A stretch of DNA of 64,000 nucleotides from Manihot esculenta (GCF_001659605.2 NC_035168.2:12897862-12961861), one strand, 5' to 3'; positions 45,699 to 59,984 are shown, numbered from the stretch's first letter. Translations and numbers: made by a program. The notes: generated by a model not told the origin, from the letters alone.

Positions 45699-48018
45699 TA
45701 TAACGACCCGAAAATCGGACCGCTACCGGCACTAGGATCCAGATCGGCTTAAGGCCGCTGGAACCCGTAGCAAGCCAAACATTCATCCTGTGAACCTGTT
45801 TAATCCCATACATGATCAACAACATACATAAAAATTTTGAACTTTTCTTTCCATTCAATCACCAAACTCAACCTGTGCATGCACTATTCATGAACATAAA
45901 CATTAACCCCACCTTGGAGTCCTCATCAATGCTCCAATGGGGTAACATAACATAAATTAAGTTTGGTTTACAATAATTATCATTAGACATTAAGATCATG
46001 TACTAGAAAGGGATTAACATAATACTAAGGTCAAGCACAACTCTAAACTTTCATAAGCATCATTACATAACATTTCTATATCATACTTTTACATTACATC
46101 ATATCCATGTCCACATCTAGCTATTACATAATACACAATTCTACTCGTGCTGACCTCCTGGTCTATCCTGTACCTGCAAACCTGGGGGTTAAGGGAGAGG
46201 GGTGAACTATAAAGCCCAGTGAGATGAATAATTAAACATTCAATTTAAATTTCATGCTTTCATGAAATGCAACACATCACAAACAATTCACATCAAGGAT
46301 GAACTTGTCACCATTTAACCCTCCATACAGTCTAACAATCCCAGGGGCGTAGTGCAGGCACGCCTGGATTTCCATAGCATAACATACATATCCAATAGTG
46401 CCGGGGGCATAGTGCAGGCTCACCCGGTCTTTCTCTTACATAGTGCCAGGGGCGTAGTGCAGGCACGCCTGGACTTCCATATCATAACATCATGTCATAA
46501 CGTGTGAGGGCTAATGGATCATTCAACATTCATCCACATCAACAACATAATATGCAATGCAACATATTCGTGAATTCTAATGCAAGCACCCTAGTATATC
46601 TCATGGCATTCATGATGCGTGTATCATGCTTAGAATTTATTTATTTACTTTGAAATAAAATAAGATATTCCACTCACCTCTGGCTAAAGCTCTAATAGAC
46701 TCAGAAGCAGCTGAACTCACTGCTGGGGTCCTCGGTTCCTCGGGTCCGAACCTACACAGGTGGACTCAAATGAGGGACCTAACATACATAAACATGACTC
46801 TAAAATACTCCCCCAAAACCCCCTAAAATACCTTAAAACAATCGCATAAATCATGCAAAGGAGGGCTGAACAGGGCACTTTCGGCGGCAGGTTCGGCGGC
46901 CGAAAGGCCCTCCAGAGCCAAAAGTCATGCACCTTCGGCGGCACTTTCGGCGGCCGAAGGTTCCCTCCAGAGACGAAACTCATGCATGTTCGGCGGCACC
47001 TTCGGCGGCTGAAACTCCCTTCTAGAGTCGAAAGTCCACTTTCGGGGGCAGGTTCGACAGCCGATACATGCTACCAAAGGCAGGTTCGGCGGCCGAAAGA
47101 ACCTTCGGCTGCCGAACCTGAGTTCTTCCCAAAGGGCAGAAACTCAGCCTCTCCATGCATAAACGCCTCCCAACTCATTCAATCAAGCATTTTCCTATTC
47201 TACAACACGGATACTCAAGCATACATGCTCCTAGGGGCTTCAAACTATCCTAAACCCCATCTACAACAACTCAAACATACATATCCAACATACATTGCTT
47301 ATGAACACACATTTAACCATAAACTCAACATAAACCTACACATGCATTTCTACCCCTAGAAACTTCATAAAACTTACTTAAAATATGAAAGGAACTATGG
47401 ATCTATTCTAACTCTTGTAGAACGAGAGGAGAGACGATCCAACTTGGAGATGGGAGAGATCTCAACTCTTTGGTCTCCAAGCTTCCAAAAATTACTCTTT
47501 TGTTTAAATATCTTCAAATCAACATAAAGCTTGTTAAAACATGAAAGATCGAAGGAAAAACATCTAAAATGAACCATGGGAGAGCAAGAACTCACCGTGG
47601 CCGAAAATGGGGAGAAAACTCGCTTGTTTCGGCCATGGAGCTCTTATATAGGGGCTGGCAGACCACCTTTCGGCAGCCTAAAGTGCCTCCAAAACTCATG
47701 CAAGTTCGGCGGCCGAACATGAGATTCGGCGTCCGAACCTTTGAAACTTTCGGAAGCCTAACTTGCCCCCCCTAAACCATCCCACGTTCGGCGGCCGAAC
47801 TTGAGGTTCGGCGGCCGAACTTGAGGTTCGGCGGCCGAACCTGGAAATGTCTCCTTGGTCTTTTTTTCTTTTAAAACTCAATTTTCTTTTTGCTTAAAAC
47901 CATAAAATACATTAAAACATTTTATGAAAACATGGTTTTACCCTTCTAGAGGTTTTGGACATCCGAGATTTCACCAGACGGTAGGAATTTCGATACCGGA
48001 GTCTAGCCGGGTATTACA
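45699..48018 (-). repeat. TK-6 3' LTR
   Basis: 2320 bp. The plus-strand start is TATAACGACC where the others have TGTAACGACC, a mutated terminal base. Palindrome clusters lie at about 46875-47120 and 47660-47845, including three tandem GTTCGGCGGCCGAAC units (47784-47842). Tandem units with GCGTAGTGCAGGC lie at about 46340-46480. Confidence 0.9.
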
Positions 48019-48054
48019 TTCTTCCCCCCTTAAGAACATTCGTCCTCGAATGTT
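48019..48054 (-). other. TK-6 3' hairpin and polypurine tract
   Basis: AACATTCGAGGACGAATGTT on the minus strand (48054-48035), then AAGGGGGGAAGAA next to the 3' LTR. Confidence 0.8.
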
Positions 48055-48117
48055 CACCAACAAACACATGGCATAGCATCAAACATAAACATTCATACAA
48101 AGCACATAAAACTCACC

Positions 48118-51100
48118 TTAGAAGAGATGAGGATATTGCCAGAGCATAGACTCCCGTGTCTCCCAGGTACACTCTTTGATGTTGTGGTGATTCCAAAGGA
48201 CCTTCACCATCGAGATTTCCTTGTTCCTTAGCTTTCTGATCTGGGTGTCTAGAATCCGTACTGGCTGTTCAACATAGGTGAGATCCTCTTGGATCTCCAC
48301 ATCAGGCTCACTTAGAACCTTGCTCGGATCCGACACAAACTTTCTCAACATGGAAACATGGAAAACCGGATGGATTCTCTCCATAGAAGCAGGTAAGTCC
48401 AACTTATACAATACATTCCCGATCTTTTGCAAGATTTTAAAGGGTTCGATGTACCGTGGAGCTAGCTTACCTTTCTTCTCGAACCGAATCACCCCTTTCA
48501 TTGGAGACACCTTGAGCAATACCAAATCCCCCTCCTGAAATTCCACTTGCCTTCTGCGGATATCTGCATAACTCTTCTGCCTGCTTGCAGCAGTCTTCAT
48601 CCTGCTTGCAGCAGTCTTCATCCTTTCTCTGATTATGGGTACCACTCTGCTGGTGATCTCTACAAGCTCAGGCCCTGCCAAGGCCTTTTCTCCAACTTCT
48701 TCCCAGCAAACAGGTGATCTGCACTTCCTTCCATACAAAGCTTCATATGGAGCCATCCCTATGCTAGCATGATGGCTGTTATTGTAGGAAAACTCCACCA
48801 AGGGTAGATGCTGCCTCCAAGAACCGCCAAAATCTAGCACACACATTCTGAGCATATCCTCTATTGTCTGGATGGTCCTCTCTGATTGTCCGTCCGTCTG
48901 TGGATGGAAAGCAGTGCTAAAATTCAACCTGGTACCCATAGCGTTCTGCAGACTCCGCCAAAACCTGGAGGTGAACTGGGGCCCTCGATCAGACACTATT
49001 GAAACAGGAACCCCATGTAGTCTGACAATCTCATCAACATACACCTGCGCCAACTTGTCCACAGAATAGCCACTCCTGACAGGGATGAAGTGAGCAGATT
49101 TGGTCAGTCTATCCACAATCACCCATATGGAGTCTAATCTGTTGGACGTCGCCGGTAACCCCACCACAAAGTCCATAGCTATATTCTCCCATTTCCACTC
49201 TGGAATAGGTAGTGGGTTAAGCATTCCAGCTGGCTTCTGATGTTCCAGCTTCACCCTCTGACACACTTCGCAGGCTGACACAAACTGTGCCACTTCTCTT
49301 TTCATAGCTGGCCACCAATAAACCTTCTTCAGATCTTGATACATCTTGGTGGCTCCAGGGTGAACACTGTATCTGGCATTATGAGCTTCTCTCATAATGT
49401 CTCCCTTCAGCCCTAAGTCATCTGGTACACACAATCTGTTTCCCTAGCGGAGGATCCCCTTACTGTCAAATCTGAACTCACTATCCTTGCCCGACTGAAC
49501 AGTCTTGGCAATCTTCACTAACTCTGGGTCCTCATGCTGTTTCTGAGCCACCTGCTCCAGAAACACGGGTGCCACTCTCATCTGGGCAACTAAAGCACCT
49601 ATACCAAACAACTCCAACTGTATACCTTCATTCATGAGCTCGAAGAACTCTCTCACTACTGGCCTCCTCTCTGCCGAAATGTGGGACAAACTGCCAAGTG
49701 ATTTCCGGCTTAAGGCGTCTGCCACAACATTCCCCTTACCCGGATGGTACTGGATTTTGCAATCATAGTCACTGAGCAGTTCTACCCATTTTCTCTGTCT
49801 CATATTCAGTTCTCTCTGACTCAAGATGTACTGCAGGCTTTTATGATCTGTGAAGATCTCACATTTAACCCCATAAAGGTAGTGCCTCCATATCTTAAGT
49901 GCAAAGATCACCGCTGCCATCTCTAGGTCATGTGTAGGGTAATTCAACTCGTGCTTCTTTAGCTGCCTAGAAGCATAAGCAATCACCCTTTCATTCTGCA
50001 TTAGTACACAACCCAGTCCCACACGGGACGCATCACAATAGACTGAGAAGTCTTCATTACTAGATGGCAGAGCTAACACTGGTGCTGAAGTCAGCCTCTT
50101 CTTGAGCTCCTCAAAGCTTTCTTCACACTGGTCGGTCCACACAGACCTTTGGTTCTTCTTAGTTAGTCTGGTCATGGGAGCTGCAATTTTAGAGAAGTCC
50201 TGAACGAACCTCCTGTAGTAACCTGCTAAACCCAAGAAGCTCTTGATCTCTGTCACTGTAGTGGGTCTAGACCAGTTAGCTACAGCTTCCACTTTCTTGG
50301 GGTCTACCTCGATTCCATTTTCTGACACCACATGCCCCAAGAAGGAGATGCTCCTCAGCCAGAACTCACACTTGGAGAACTTGGCATACAAGCCATGTTC
50401 CCTTAAGGTCTGCAAAACCAACCTCAGATGATGGGCATGCTCCTCTGCATTCCTAGAATACACTAAGATATCATCTATGAAGACAATAACAAAGTGATCC
50501 AAGTACTGGCTAAACACTCTGTTCATGAGATCCATGAATGCTGCAGGGGCATTGGTTAACCCGAACGGCATCACAAGGAACTCATAGTGCCCATATCTGG
50601 TCCTGAATGTTGTCTTCGGCACATCCTCTTCCCTTATCCTCAGCTGATGGTACCCTGATCTCAGATCTATCTTGGAGAAACAACCTGCTCCTGCTAGCTG
50701 GTTGAAGAGATCGTCGATCCTTGGCAACGGGTACTTATTCTTGGTAGTGACCTTGTTCAACTGCCTGTAGTCGATACAAAGTCTAAGGGATCCATCCTTC
50801 TTTTTCACGAATAGCACTGGGGCACCCCAAGGTGAGGTACTCGGTCGGATGAAACCCCTATCTACCAGCTCTTGCAACTGCTCTTTAAGCTCCTTCAATT
50901 CTACTGGTGCCATCTTGTAGGGAGGGATAGAGATCGGTCTAGTTCCAGGCATCAATTCAATTTCAAACTCTATCTCCCTAGCAGGTGGTAAACCTGGCAG
51001 CTCGTCTGGGAAAACATCTAAGAACTCTCTGACCACTGGCACTAAGGTGGGCTCTCTGACATGACTATCCAGCTCTCTCACATGAGCTAGAAAACCCTGA

Positions 51101-53106
51101 CAACCTCTCCTGAGCAGCCTACGAGCCTGTAGGGCTGATATCAAACCTCTGGGTGTACCCCTCCTGTCTCCTCTGAAGACAACCTCTGACCCATCCTGAC
51201 ATCCGAACCTAACTACCTTGCCTCTGCAATCCAAGGTAGCACCATGGGTAGATAGCCAATCCATCCCTAGAATGACGTCAAAATCTGTCAAATCTAGAAC
51301 CACAAGGTCGGCGGACAGGCATCTTCCCTCCACAAAAACTGGACTACACTGGCAGACTGACTCTGCCACTGACGAGTCACACTTGGGTCCACTGACCCAT
51401 AGGGGACACTCTAACCCAGAGACCATCAATCCCAACCTCTCGATGGCCCTCGGAGCAATGAAAGAATGAGATGCACCAGGGTCCATTAATGCATACACAT
51501 CAGAACAACCAATGATGAGATTACCTGACACCACGGTGTTGGACGTGTTTGCCTCCTGCTGAGTCATGGTGAAGATCTGTGCTGGAGCTGACGGGCCCTC
51601 ACCCTTGAAACCTGCTGAAGAAGAGGCTGCCCCTCTTCCTCTGCCTCTGCCACTAGCCTGAGTCGCGGCTGGAGCTGTTGGCTGGGCCACACTACCAGAA
51701 GCTGTCTGCTGAGACTGTGCCATAAAAGCTGCTCTAGGACACTCCCGAGCCATGTGTCCCTCCTGCCCACATCTGAAGCAGGCTGTCGTCCCAACCAGAC
51801 ATACTCCCTTGTGCGGCTTCCCACACTTCATACATGCTGCATTATCTCCACCCGAGCTCGAGCCACTTCCTAATCCCAGACCTAACTTGATCTTATTCTA
51901 GAACTTGTTCTTCTTTGACTTCCTAGGGCCTCTGTCCCACTTCTTACTGCCTGAACTCAGAGAAGAAGGGTCTAACCTTCCCCCACCTGGGGTATTGGAA
52001 CCAGAAGGCTGTGCCACTGACTGCTTGACTTTCCCTTCGATGATAGCACTAGCCTCCATCCTCCGAGACATATCCACTATGGCATGGAAACTCTCCCTCT
52101 CTGCTGACTGAATCAAGGAGGAATACCTGGAATGGAGCTTCATGATATACCTCCTTGACTTTTTCTGATCTGTATCCAGATTTTGCCCGGCAAACGGCAA
52201 CAGCTCCAAAAGCCTGTCTGTGAACTCATCCACACTCGTCTCATCCGTCTGCCTCAGCTGCTCGAACTCAATCATCTTCAATTCTCTTGAACTGTCAGGG
52301 AAAGCCCATCCTACAAACACATTTGCAAACTGCTCCCATGATAGGCTGTCCAACCTCGGCTTCACATAGTTCTTAAACCACTCTCCGGCCTTCTTGCATT
52401 TTAGTGTGAACCCAGCCATCTGAATGGCTCTACTGTCACTTGCTCCTAGCTCATCTGTTATCATCTTTACCGTTCTGAGGTACTCAAAAGGGTCATCGTC
52501 TGCTTCGAACTTGGGGGCATCCAACTTGAGGTAATCTGTCATCTTTACTTTACCCCCAACTGATGAACCAGGTTTGGGTATCCGGACATCAGGGACTATT
52601 GGTTCTGCTGGTGGAGGAGGAGGTGCAGCATCCCCTGGGTTAGGGTTTGCTGGACCTGGGAAAAAGGGTGAGGATGGAAACATGGGGTACTGTGGGTAAA
52701 AGGGAGGATAGGGCATAAAGGTGGGATATGGGTTATGGCTAAAGAAATCCGATGTACCTCCCATCGGATACCCTGGCCCTTGCGGGTAGGGTGGATACTG
52801 TGGTGGAACAAAGCCCGAGGCCTAAGTGCCTCCTTGGGACTCTCCCATATCCTCTACTGACATACTCATGCCCAAACTACTATCTCTTCTCTGGTTATCC
52901 TCCTCTGTTTCCATCACATCCGCTGACATACCACCATGAACTGATCTCCTCCGACTTGCATCAAAAGACCTTCTAGGGTTCCTTGCTGTACTTTCCCTGA
53001 TCGTCCTACAAGATCTTGCCCTCTGTAGAGCAGGGGAATGGGCATCCATGCCCTCATTCTCTGGCGGAGCTCCAATCAATCTAGCAGATCGACGAGTTCC
53101 TCTCAT
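48118..53106 (-). pseudogene. gag-pol: TK-6 gag-pol, 1662 codons with three stops, hybrid N-terminal part
   Basis: One reading frame throughout. Gag starts at the ATG at 53106. TAG stops fall near 52820 (Gln in TK-7), 51895 (Trp in TK-7) and 49441 (Tyr in TK-5). Zinc knuckle [14 protein letters not shown] and protease [14 protein letters not shown] are directly fused, showing a single Gag-Pol. RT (FIDDILVYS near 50470), RNase H, integrase (CEVCQRVK; MDFVVGLP; VSDRGPQFTS; QSERTIQTIED) and the tail ending HHNIKECTWETRESMLWQYP follow. It is the least damaged pol here. A 21-bp in-frame duplication (MKTAASR twice) lies at about 48583-48625. The portion above about 52240 is nearly identical to TK-7. 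Confidence 0.9.
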
Positions 53107-53377
53107 CTTGACTTCTGAAAGCATAACATAGCACATAAACATTAGCATCTTATGGTTCACGTGGAAACACATGAACCTGCACCACATACATAACATACAT
53201 ATCATAGCATTAATGCACATGCTCATTATCATGGCATTTCACATCATTATACAAGACAGGACTCCATATCCTATCCTAGTGGACATGATCTTCCTATTGT
53301 GCTTGCCCTACTATAACCTCTATGAGCCCGACACACTATAGGTCCGACGATGTGAACCTAGGGCTCTGATACCATTC
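53107..53377 (-). other. Leader and primer site upstream of TK-6/TK-7 hybrid gag
   Basis: TGGTATCAGAGC lies at 53374-53363 on the minus strand. The conserved leader block (CCACTAGGATAGGATATGG, then GATGTGAAATGCCATGAT) and a splice-acceptor-like atgctttcag before the ATG are present. It matches 59985-60255 almost exactly. Confidence 0.8.
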
Positions 53378-55847
53378 TGTAACGACCCGAAAATCCGGAC
53401 CGCTACCGGCGCTAGGATCCAGATCAGCATAAGGCCGCCGGGACCCGTAGCAAGCCTACTATGCATCCTGTACAGCTGGTATAATCCCAAACATGATCAA
53501 ACATATCCATAAAACATTTAAAACTTTACCTTTAATCAGTTTGACCTGTGTATGCACTATGACTGAACTCATAGAACCCCTAGAGTCAGCATACCCTATG
53601 TCAAACTCGGTCCATCACATGCAACAACGTAAACTAAAACTCATGTATAAAGGGATTAACCAACTCGGGCCAAGCACAATACTATAACTCTGAACATATA
53701 ACATAATATCATATTACAACATAACTCGTTTACATCCTTACATAACTTTACATTACATCATGTCCACTACTATTCTATTACATATCAAGACCATAACCAT
53801 ATCTCGTCGTCTTCCTGAACTACCTCTGACCCTGCAAGCCTGGGGTTAGGGGAGAGGGGTGAGCTAAAAAGCCCAGTGAGCAGAAACCATAAAAGAAAAC
53901 AGTTCATTTTAACATATGCTATCATGGAATGCGTCACATCACAAATATATCACTTCAAGGATGAATCTGTCACCAATAGCCCTCTACATATCAATCTCGT
54001 ACCATAACAAGTCAACAAATACTCTATGCCAGGGGCGATACGGCCACGCCTGGACTCCACATGCTCTATGCCAGGGGCGATACGGCCACACCTGGACTTC
54101 TCATCTCATATAATATCGTACATGCCATATCATATCATTCCACATCATGTCATAACATACTGAGGGCTAGAGGATCATCCAGTATCCATCCACATCATTA
54201 TCATCGTATTATGCAATGCATCATATTCGTGAATTCTAATGCAAACAACCTATTGCATAACATGGTATTCATGATGCATGAACATGCTTGAACATGCTGA
54301 AAACATTTGATTTAAAACATAAGCGTTAGTTCCACTCACCTCTGGCTAGCTCTGGACTAACTCTGAAGCAGCTAACACTGCTGAACACCTCGGTTCCTCG
54401 GGTCCGATCCTACACAGGTGGACTCCGGTGAGGTGCCAAACATACTCTAAACAACTCATAAACAACTACCCAAAAACCCCCTAAAGCATCTCTAAAACAT
54501 GCATAGAAAACACTCATGAAAAGGCTGGACAGGGCACTTTCGGCGGCACCTTCGGCGGCCGAAAGTCCCAGACAGAGATGAAAGTCAGGCAGGTTCGGGG
54601 GCACCTTCGGCGGCCGAACCCTCTCTCCAGAGACGAAAGTCAGGCACTTTCGGCGGCCGAACATTACCTTTGGCGGCCGAAAGTCTGCTTTCAAGCCAAA
54701 ACTCAACTTTCGGGGGCAAGGTTAGGCGGCCAATCCCTGCATCCTCAGGCAGGTTCGGCGGCCGAAACCACCTTCGGCGGCCGAACCTGAGTTCATCCAG
54801 AACTCAGCCTTTGTGCATTGTAAGCCTCCCAAACCTTCCATACACCCCAAAACAAGCACTCAACTTCTCAAACACATGCATACATCATTAACCATGCACA
54901 ATGTAGCTTAAACAAGCTTAAACTCCCAAAAACAACATCTAAAGCATACATAGATAGTTTATGACCCACATAGGCCAAAACCATCAAAACAAACCAAACC
55001 TCACATACTCTTTCCCAATCATGCATACTCTCTCCCATATGCTCAAGGGGCTTGAAAACTACCTTAAACCCCAACACAAACATCACAAGAACATACATTA
55101 TCATACATTGGGCATAAAACCCACATAAACCCTAACATGCATATCTACCCATACTCAACCATCAAAACCATCTTAAAACTCACTTAAAACTTCATGAAAC
55201 GTAAAGAAAAGCATAGATCCACACTTACCTCTTGAAGATCGAGGGTTTGTGCGAGCTCTAACTTGGAGATGGGAGGAAACTACTCCTTGGGTCTCCAAGC
55301 TCCCAAAACTTTGATCTAAGCTTGAAAACTCTTCAAAACAACCATGGAACTCATAAAAATATGAAGGAGATGAAGAGAAAACATGAAAATGACCAAAGGA
55401 AGACATGAACACACCTGAGCTCGAGAATGGGGAGAAATCTCGCCCATTTTCGGTCTGAGGGGCTTTTATAGGTGGCCAGCCAAACCTCCTTCAGCGGCCT
55501 AACATGCATGCAAAACACCCTCATGTTCGGCGGCCGAACTTGAGGTTCGGCGGCCGAACCTGGTTTGTTCAAACATAGCTTTCGGAGGCCAAAAGCGCTC
55601 CCAAAACCAACTCATGTTCGGCGGCCGAACTTCACTTTCGGCAGCCGAACCTGGCAAAAACCTCCTTGGTCTTTTCTTTTTCAAAACTCAATTCTTTTTC
55701 ATTTAAAACCATGAAATCAGTAAAAATCATTTTAGAAATCACATTTTACCCCTTTAGAAGACTCTGGCATCATCAAAATTCCATATTCCAACGGAAATTC
55801 CGCCGGAAGGTAGGGATTTTGATGCCGGAATCTAGCCGGGTATTACA
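53378..55847 (-). repeat. TK-7 left LTR (3' LTR of TK-7)
   Basis: 2470 bp. A TATAAAAG box is on the minus strand at 55470-55463. Palindrome clusters lie at about 54535-54790 and 55490-55655. Two tandem units with CCAGGGGCGATACGGCCAC lie at about 54030-54100. Confidence 0.9.
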
Positions 55848-55884
55848 TTCTTCCCCCCTTTAAGAACATTCGTCCTCGAATGTT
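55848..55884 (-). other. TK-7 3' hairpin and polypurine tract
   Basis: AACATTCGAGGACGAATGTT on the minus strand (55884-55865), then AAAGGGGGGAAGAA next to the LTR. Confidence 0.8.
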
Positions 55885-55979
55885 CAAACAAACAAACAGG
55901 CAACTGAAACATAGCATCTAACTTACATAAGCAAGCAGGCAACAAGCAAGCAAAACCTAAAAACCTCTCTTCTAAAAGA

Positions 55980-58540
55980 GAGACACGGTCATTGCTGGAG
56001 TATAAATTCTCGGTCTCCCTGGTGCACTTTTCATCTTAAGGTGATTCTAAGGAGCTTTCACCATTGGGATTTCCTTGTTTCCACACTTTTTGACTTGTGT
56101 GTCTGCAGTCCGTACTAGCTGCTCAACATAGGTGAGATCCTCTACGGTCTCCACCTCTGGTTCCTTTAAGAACCTCACTCGGACCCGACACGAACTCATA
56201 TATCGTGGAAACATGGAAAAACGAATGGATCTCTTCCATTGAAGTGGGTAAATCTAACTCGTGGGATACATTCCCAAATCCTTTGCAGGATTTCAAGGAG
56301 TCCAATGCATCTGCGAGCTAATTTATCTTTCTGCCCATAACGAATCACCCTCTCTTTAGGAGACACCTCCAGCAACCCTCAACTTCCTCGAGAACTTCAA
56401 CACGCTTCCGCCGTGCACTCTGACAAAACTCTTCTTCTCTTCTGAAACTCTACATGCCTCTTGCGGACGACTTCATACTCTCCTGCTGGTTTACAGCAGT
56501 TCTGATTCTTCTCATCTTCTGACTATTGGCTTTCTTCTTACTGTACTAAGGGATGGGGTAAGCTGCCAAGTGGTTTCCGGTTGAGGGCATCTATCGAAAT
56601 ATCTGCCTCAGCCGAATATATCGAACCTTGAAGTCGCGAATACCACGCATTTTTTTTTTTACCCATCTCCTATACCTCATGTTCTTCTCCCTTGACTCAA
56701 GATGTATTGCAAGCTCTTTCGATCTGTAAGGATCTGTCATCATACCTTATACAGGTACCACTTCCACATCTTGAGTGCAAAGGTTACCATCGACATCTCT
56801 AGGTCGTGCGTAAGATGATTCAACTCATGCTTCTTCAGCTACCTAGAAGCATAAGCAATCATTCTACCACTTTACCTTAACACACAACCTAGTCCCACAC
56901 GGGACGCATCACAGGACACTGTGAAATCTTCATCACTGGCGGACAGAGCCACCACTGGTGCTGACATCAACCTTTCCTTTGGCTTTTCAAAGCCCTCTTC
57001 ACTCTGAGTAGACCACACACCCTCTGGTTCTTCTTGATCCATCTGGCCATAGGAGCGGCAACTCTAGAGAAGTTCAAGATGAACTTCCATTAGGTAACCT
57101 GCCCAACCCAAAAAGCTCTTGATCTTAGTCATTACCATGGGCCTGGGCTAGTCGGCTACAACTTTAACTTTCTCAGGTCTACTTCACTTTCTTTTCTCCG
57201 ATACACATGACCCAAGAAGGATATGCTCCTCGACCAGAACTCACATTGGAGAACTAGGCATCCAAGCCATGTTCTCTCAGGATTTGCAATCCTGATTTCA
57301 AATGATGGGCATACTCTTCCGCATTTCTGGAACTCGCCGAGATACCTTCAATGAAGACAATAACGGAGTGATCCAGAAATCAATTAAAACTCTGCTTATG
57401 AGATCCATGAATGAGGTAGGGGTGTTCATTAACCCGAACGACATTCCTAGGAACTCATAGTGCCCATATCTGGTTCTAAACACTGTTCTCTGCACATCTT
57501 CTTCCTTGATCTTAACTGATGGTACCTAGACTTTAGATCTATCTTGGAAAGGCAACTAGCTCCTGCTAGCTGGCTTAAAATAGATCGTCGATCCAAGGTA
57601 ACAAATACTTGTTCTGGGTAGTGACTTTGTTCAACGACTAGTGGTCGACACAAAGTCCTAGGGATCCATCCTTCATCCTCATAACAACACTGGAACACCC
57701 CAAGGCGAAGTGCTCAGTCAGATGGGAACCCTTAACTACCAACTCTTACAACTGATCCATATAACTCTTCTAACTCTGTTGATACCATCCTGTGGGGAGG
57801 GATAGAGATTGGTCCAATTCCATGCATTACTTCTATTTTAAACTCTATCTCCCTGACAGGTGGTAGTCCTGGGAACTCATCTGGGGAAACATCTAAACTC
57901 TCTAACAATGGGCACTGAGGCGGGCTCCCTGACCTGACTGCTATACTCTCTCTGAAGAGTTAGAACTCCTGACAACTTTTTCTGAACAACCTACGAGCCT
58001 ATAGGGTTGATATTGAACCTCTAGGTATCCCTATTTCGTCCCCTCTAAGGACTACCTCTGATCCATCCTGACCTCTGAACCTGACTACCTTGTCTCTGCA
58101 GACTAGGTAGTACCACTAGTAGAAGAACCAATCCAACCCTAGAATGACGTCAAACAGTCAAATCTAGAACCGCTAGGCAAGCTGGAAGGCATATACTCAC
58201 ACACATACTCTGACTATATCGGCAGACTGACTCTGCCACAGATGGATCACACTTGGGTGCACTGACCCCAAGGGAATACTCTAACCCATAAGCTATCAAC
58301 CCAACCTCACAAGGGCTCACAAGCAAACAAAGAAAAGAGAAACATCAGGGTTCATGAAACAGACACATCAGAACACACCAGAGTGAGATTACCTGATCCC
58401 ATCGGGTTCGATGTGTTAGTCTCCTGCTGAGTCATGGCGAAGATCCGCGCTGGAGCTGATGGACCTTCCCCACGGGAACCTGCTGAAGAAGGGGCTGTCC
58501 CCCTGTCTCCGCCTCTACCACTGCCCTGAAACATGACTGG
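55980..58540 (-). pseudogene. pol: TK-7 pol remnant with integrase deletion
   Basis: In minus-strand order: a protease region with NPDVSLL in place of DPGASHS (about 58355-58330), RT fragments near 57700-57300 (AGASCLSKIDLKSRYHQL and [19 protein letters not shown]), RNase H around 56950-56690, then RPxVRxM joined directly to an IRTAVNQQES-like sequence (about 56540-56470), and integrase C-terminal pieces at 56340-56000. The integrase finger and core are absent. Stops and frameshifts are dense. Confidence 0.75.
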
Positions 58541-59984
58541 AGCTGATGGCTATACCATACTGCCTGGAGTTGTCTGATGGGACGGTGTCATAAAAGCTGC
58601 CTTAGGGCACTCTCGAGCTATGTGCCCCTCCTGGCCGCATCTGTAACATGCTGTAGTCCCAAACCGACAGACTCCCTTGTGCGGCCTACCGCACCTCGCA
58701 CACTCTGTAACCTCTGTGCCTGAGCTCGAGCCACCTCTTAATCCCAGACCAGACTTTATCCGATTCCAGAACTTGTTCTTCTTTGATCTTCTGAGACCTC
58801 TGTCTCCCTTCTTACTTTTTGTGACAGCCTCGCTCAGAGGGGAGAGATTAACATCACTTGTCCCCGGGAGTTTGGAACCCGAAGACTGTGCCACGTACTG
58901 TTTAACTGTTCCTTGAATGATAGCACTAGCCTCCATTTTCCGTGCCATATCCACTATAGCATGGAAACTCTCCCTTTTCTGCTGCTTGAATCAACGAGGA
59001 ATACCTGGAGTGAAGCTTCATAACATATCTCCTAGACTTCTTTAGGTCTGTATCAAGACCTTGTCCTGCAAACGGCAACAGCACCAGGAACCTGTCCGTA
59101 AACTCCTCTACGCTCATCTCATCCGTCTGCCTCAGCTGCTCGAACTCAATCATCTTCAATTCTCTTGAACTGTCAGGGAAAGCCCATCCTACAAACACAT
59201 TTGCAAACTGCTCCCATGATAGGCTGTCCAACCTCGGCTTCACATAGTTCTTAAACCACTCTCCGGCCTTCTTGCATTTTAGTGTGAACCCAGCCATCTG
59301 AATGGCTCTACTGTCACTTGCTCCTAGCTCATCTGTTATCATCTTTACCGTTCTGAGGTACTCAAAAGGGTCATCGTCTGCTTCGAACTTGGGGGCATCC
59401 AACTTGAGGTAATCTATCATCTTTACTTTACCCCCAACTGATGAACCAGGTTTGGGTATCCGGACATCAGGGACTATTGGTTCTGCTGGTGGAGGAGGAG
59501 GTGCAGCATCCCCTGGGTTAGGGTTTGCTGGACCTGGGAAAAAGGGTGAGGATGGAAACATGGGGTACTGTGGGTAAAAGGGAGGATAGGGCATAAAGGT
59601 GGGATATGGGTTATGGCTAAAGAAATCCGATGTACCTCCCATCGGATACCCTGGCCCTTGCGGGTAGGGTGGATACTGTGGTGGAACAAAGCCCGAGGCC
59701 TGAGTGCCTCCTTGGGACTCTCCCATATCCTCTACTGACATACTCATGCCCAAACTATTATCTCTTCTCTGGTTATCCTCCTCTGTTTCCATCACATCCG
59801 CTGACATACCACCATGAACTGATCTCCTCCGACTTGCATCAAATGACCTTCTAGGGTCCCTTGCTGTACTTTCCCTGATCGTCCTACAAGATCTTGCCCT
59901 CTGCAGAGCAGGGGAATGGGCATCCATGCCCTCATTCTCTGGCGGAGCTCCAGTCAATCTAGCAGATCGACGAGTTCCTCTCAT
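58541..59984 (-). pseudogene. gag: TK-7 gag, one frameshift
   Basis: It starts MRGTRRSARLTGAPPENEG at 59984 and is open through the gag helical domain until a one-base insertion near 58975. It continues in another frame (58954-58550) with SEAVTKSKKGDRGLRRSKKN, the CARCGRPHKGVC cluster and the zinc knuckle CYRCGQEGHIAREC. The C-terminal part is of the TK-2/TK-4 kind, while the N-terminal part is nearly identical to the gag at 52240-53106. Confidence 0.85.
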
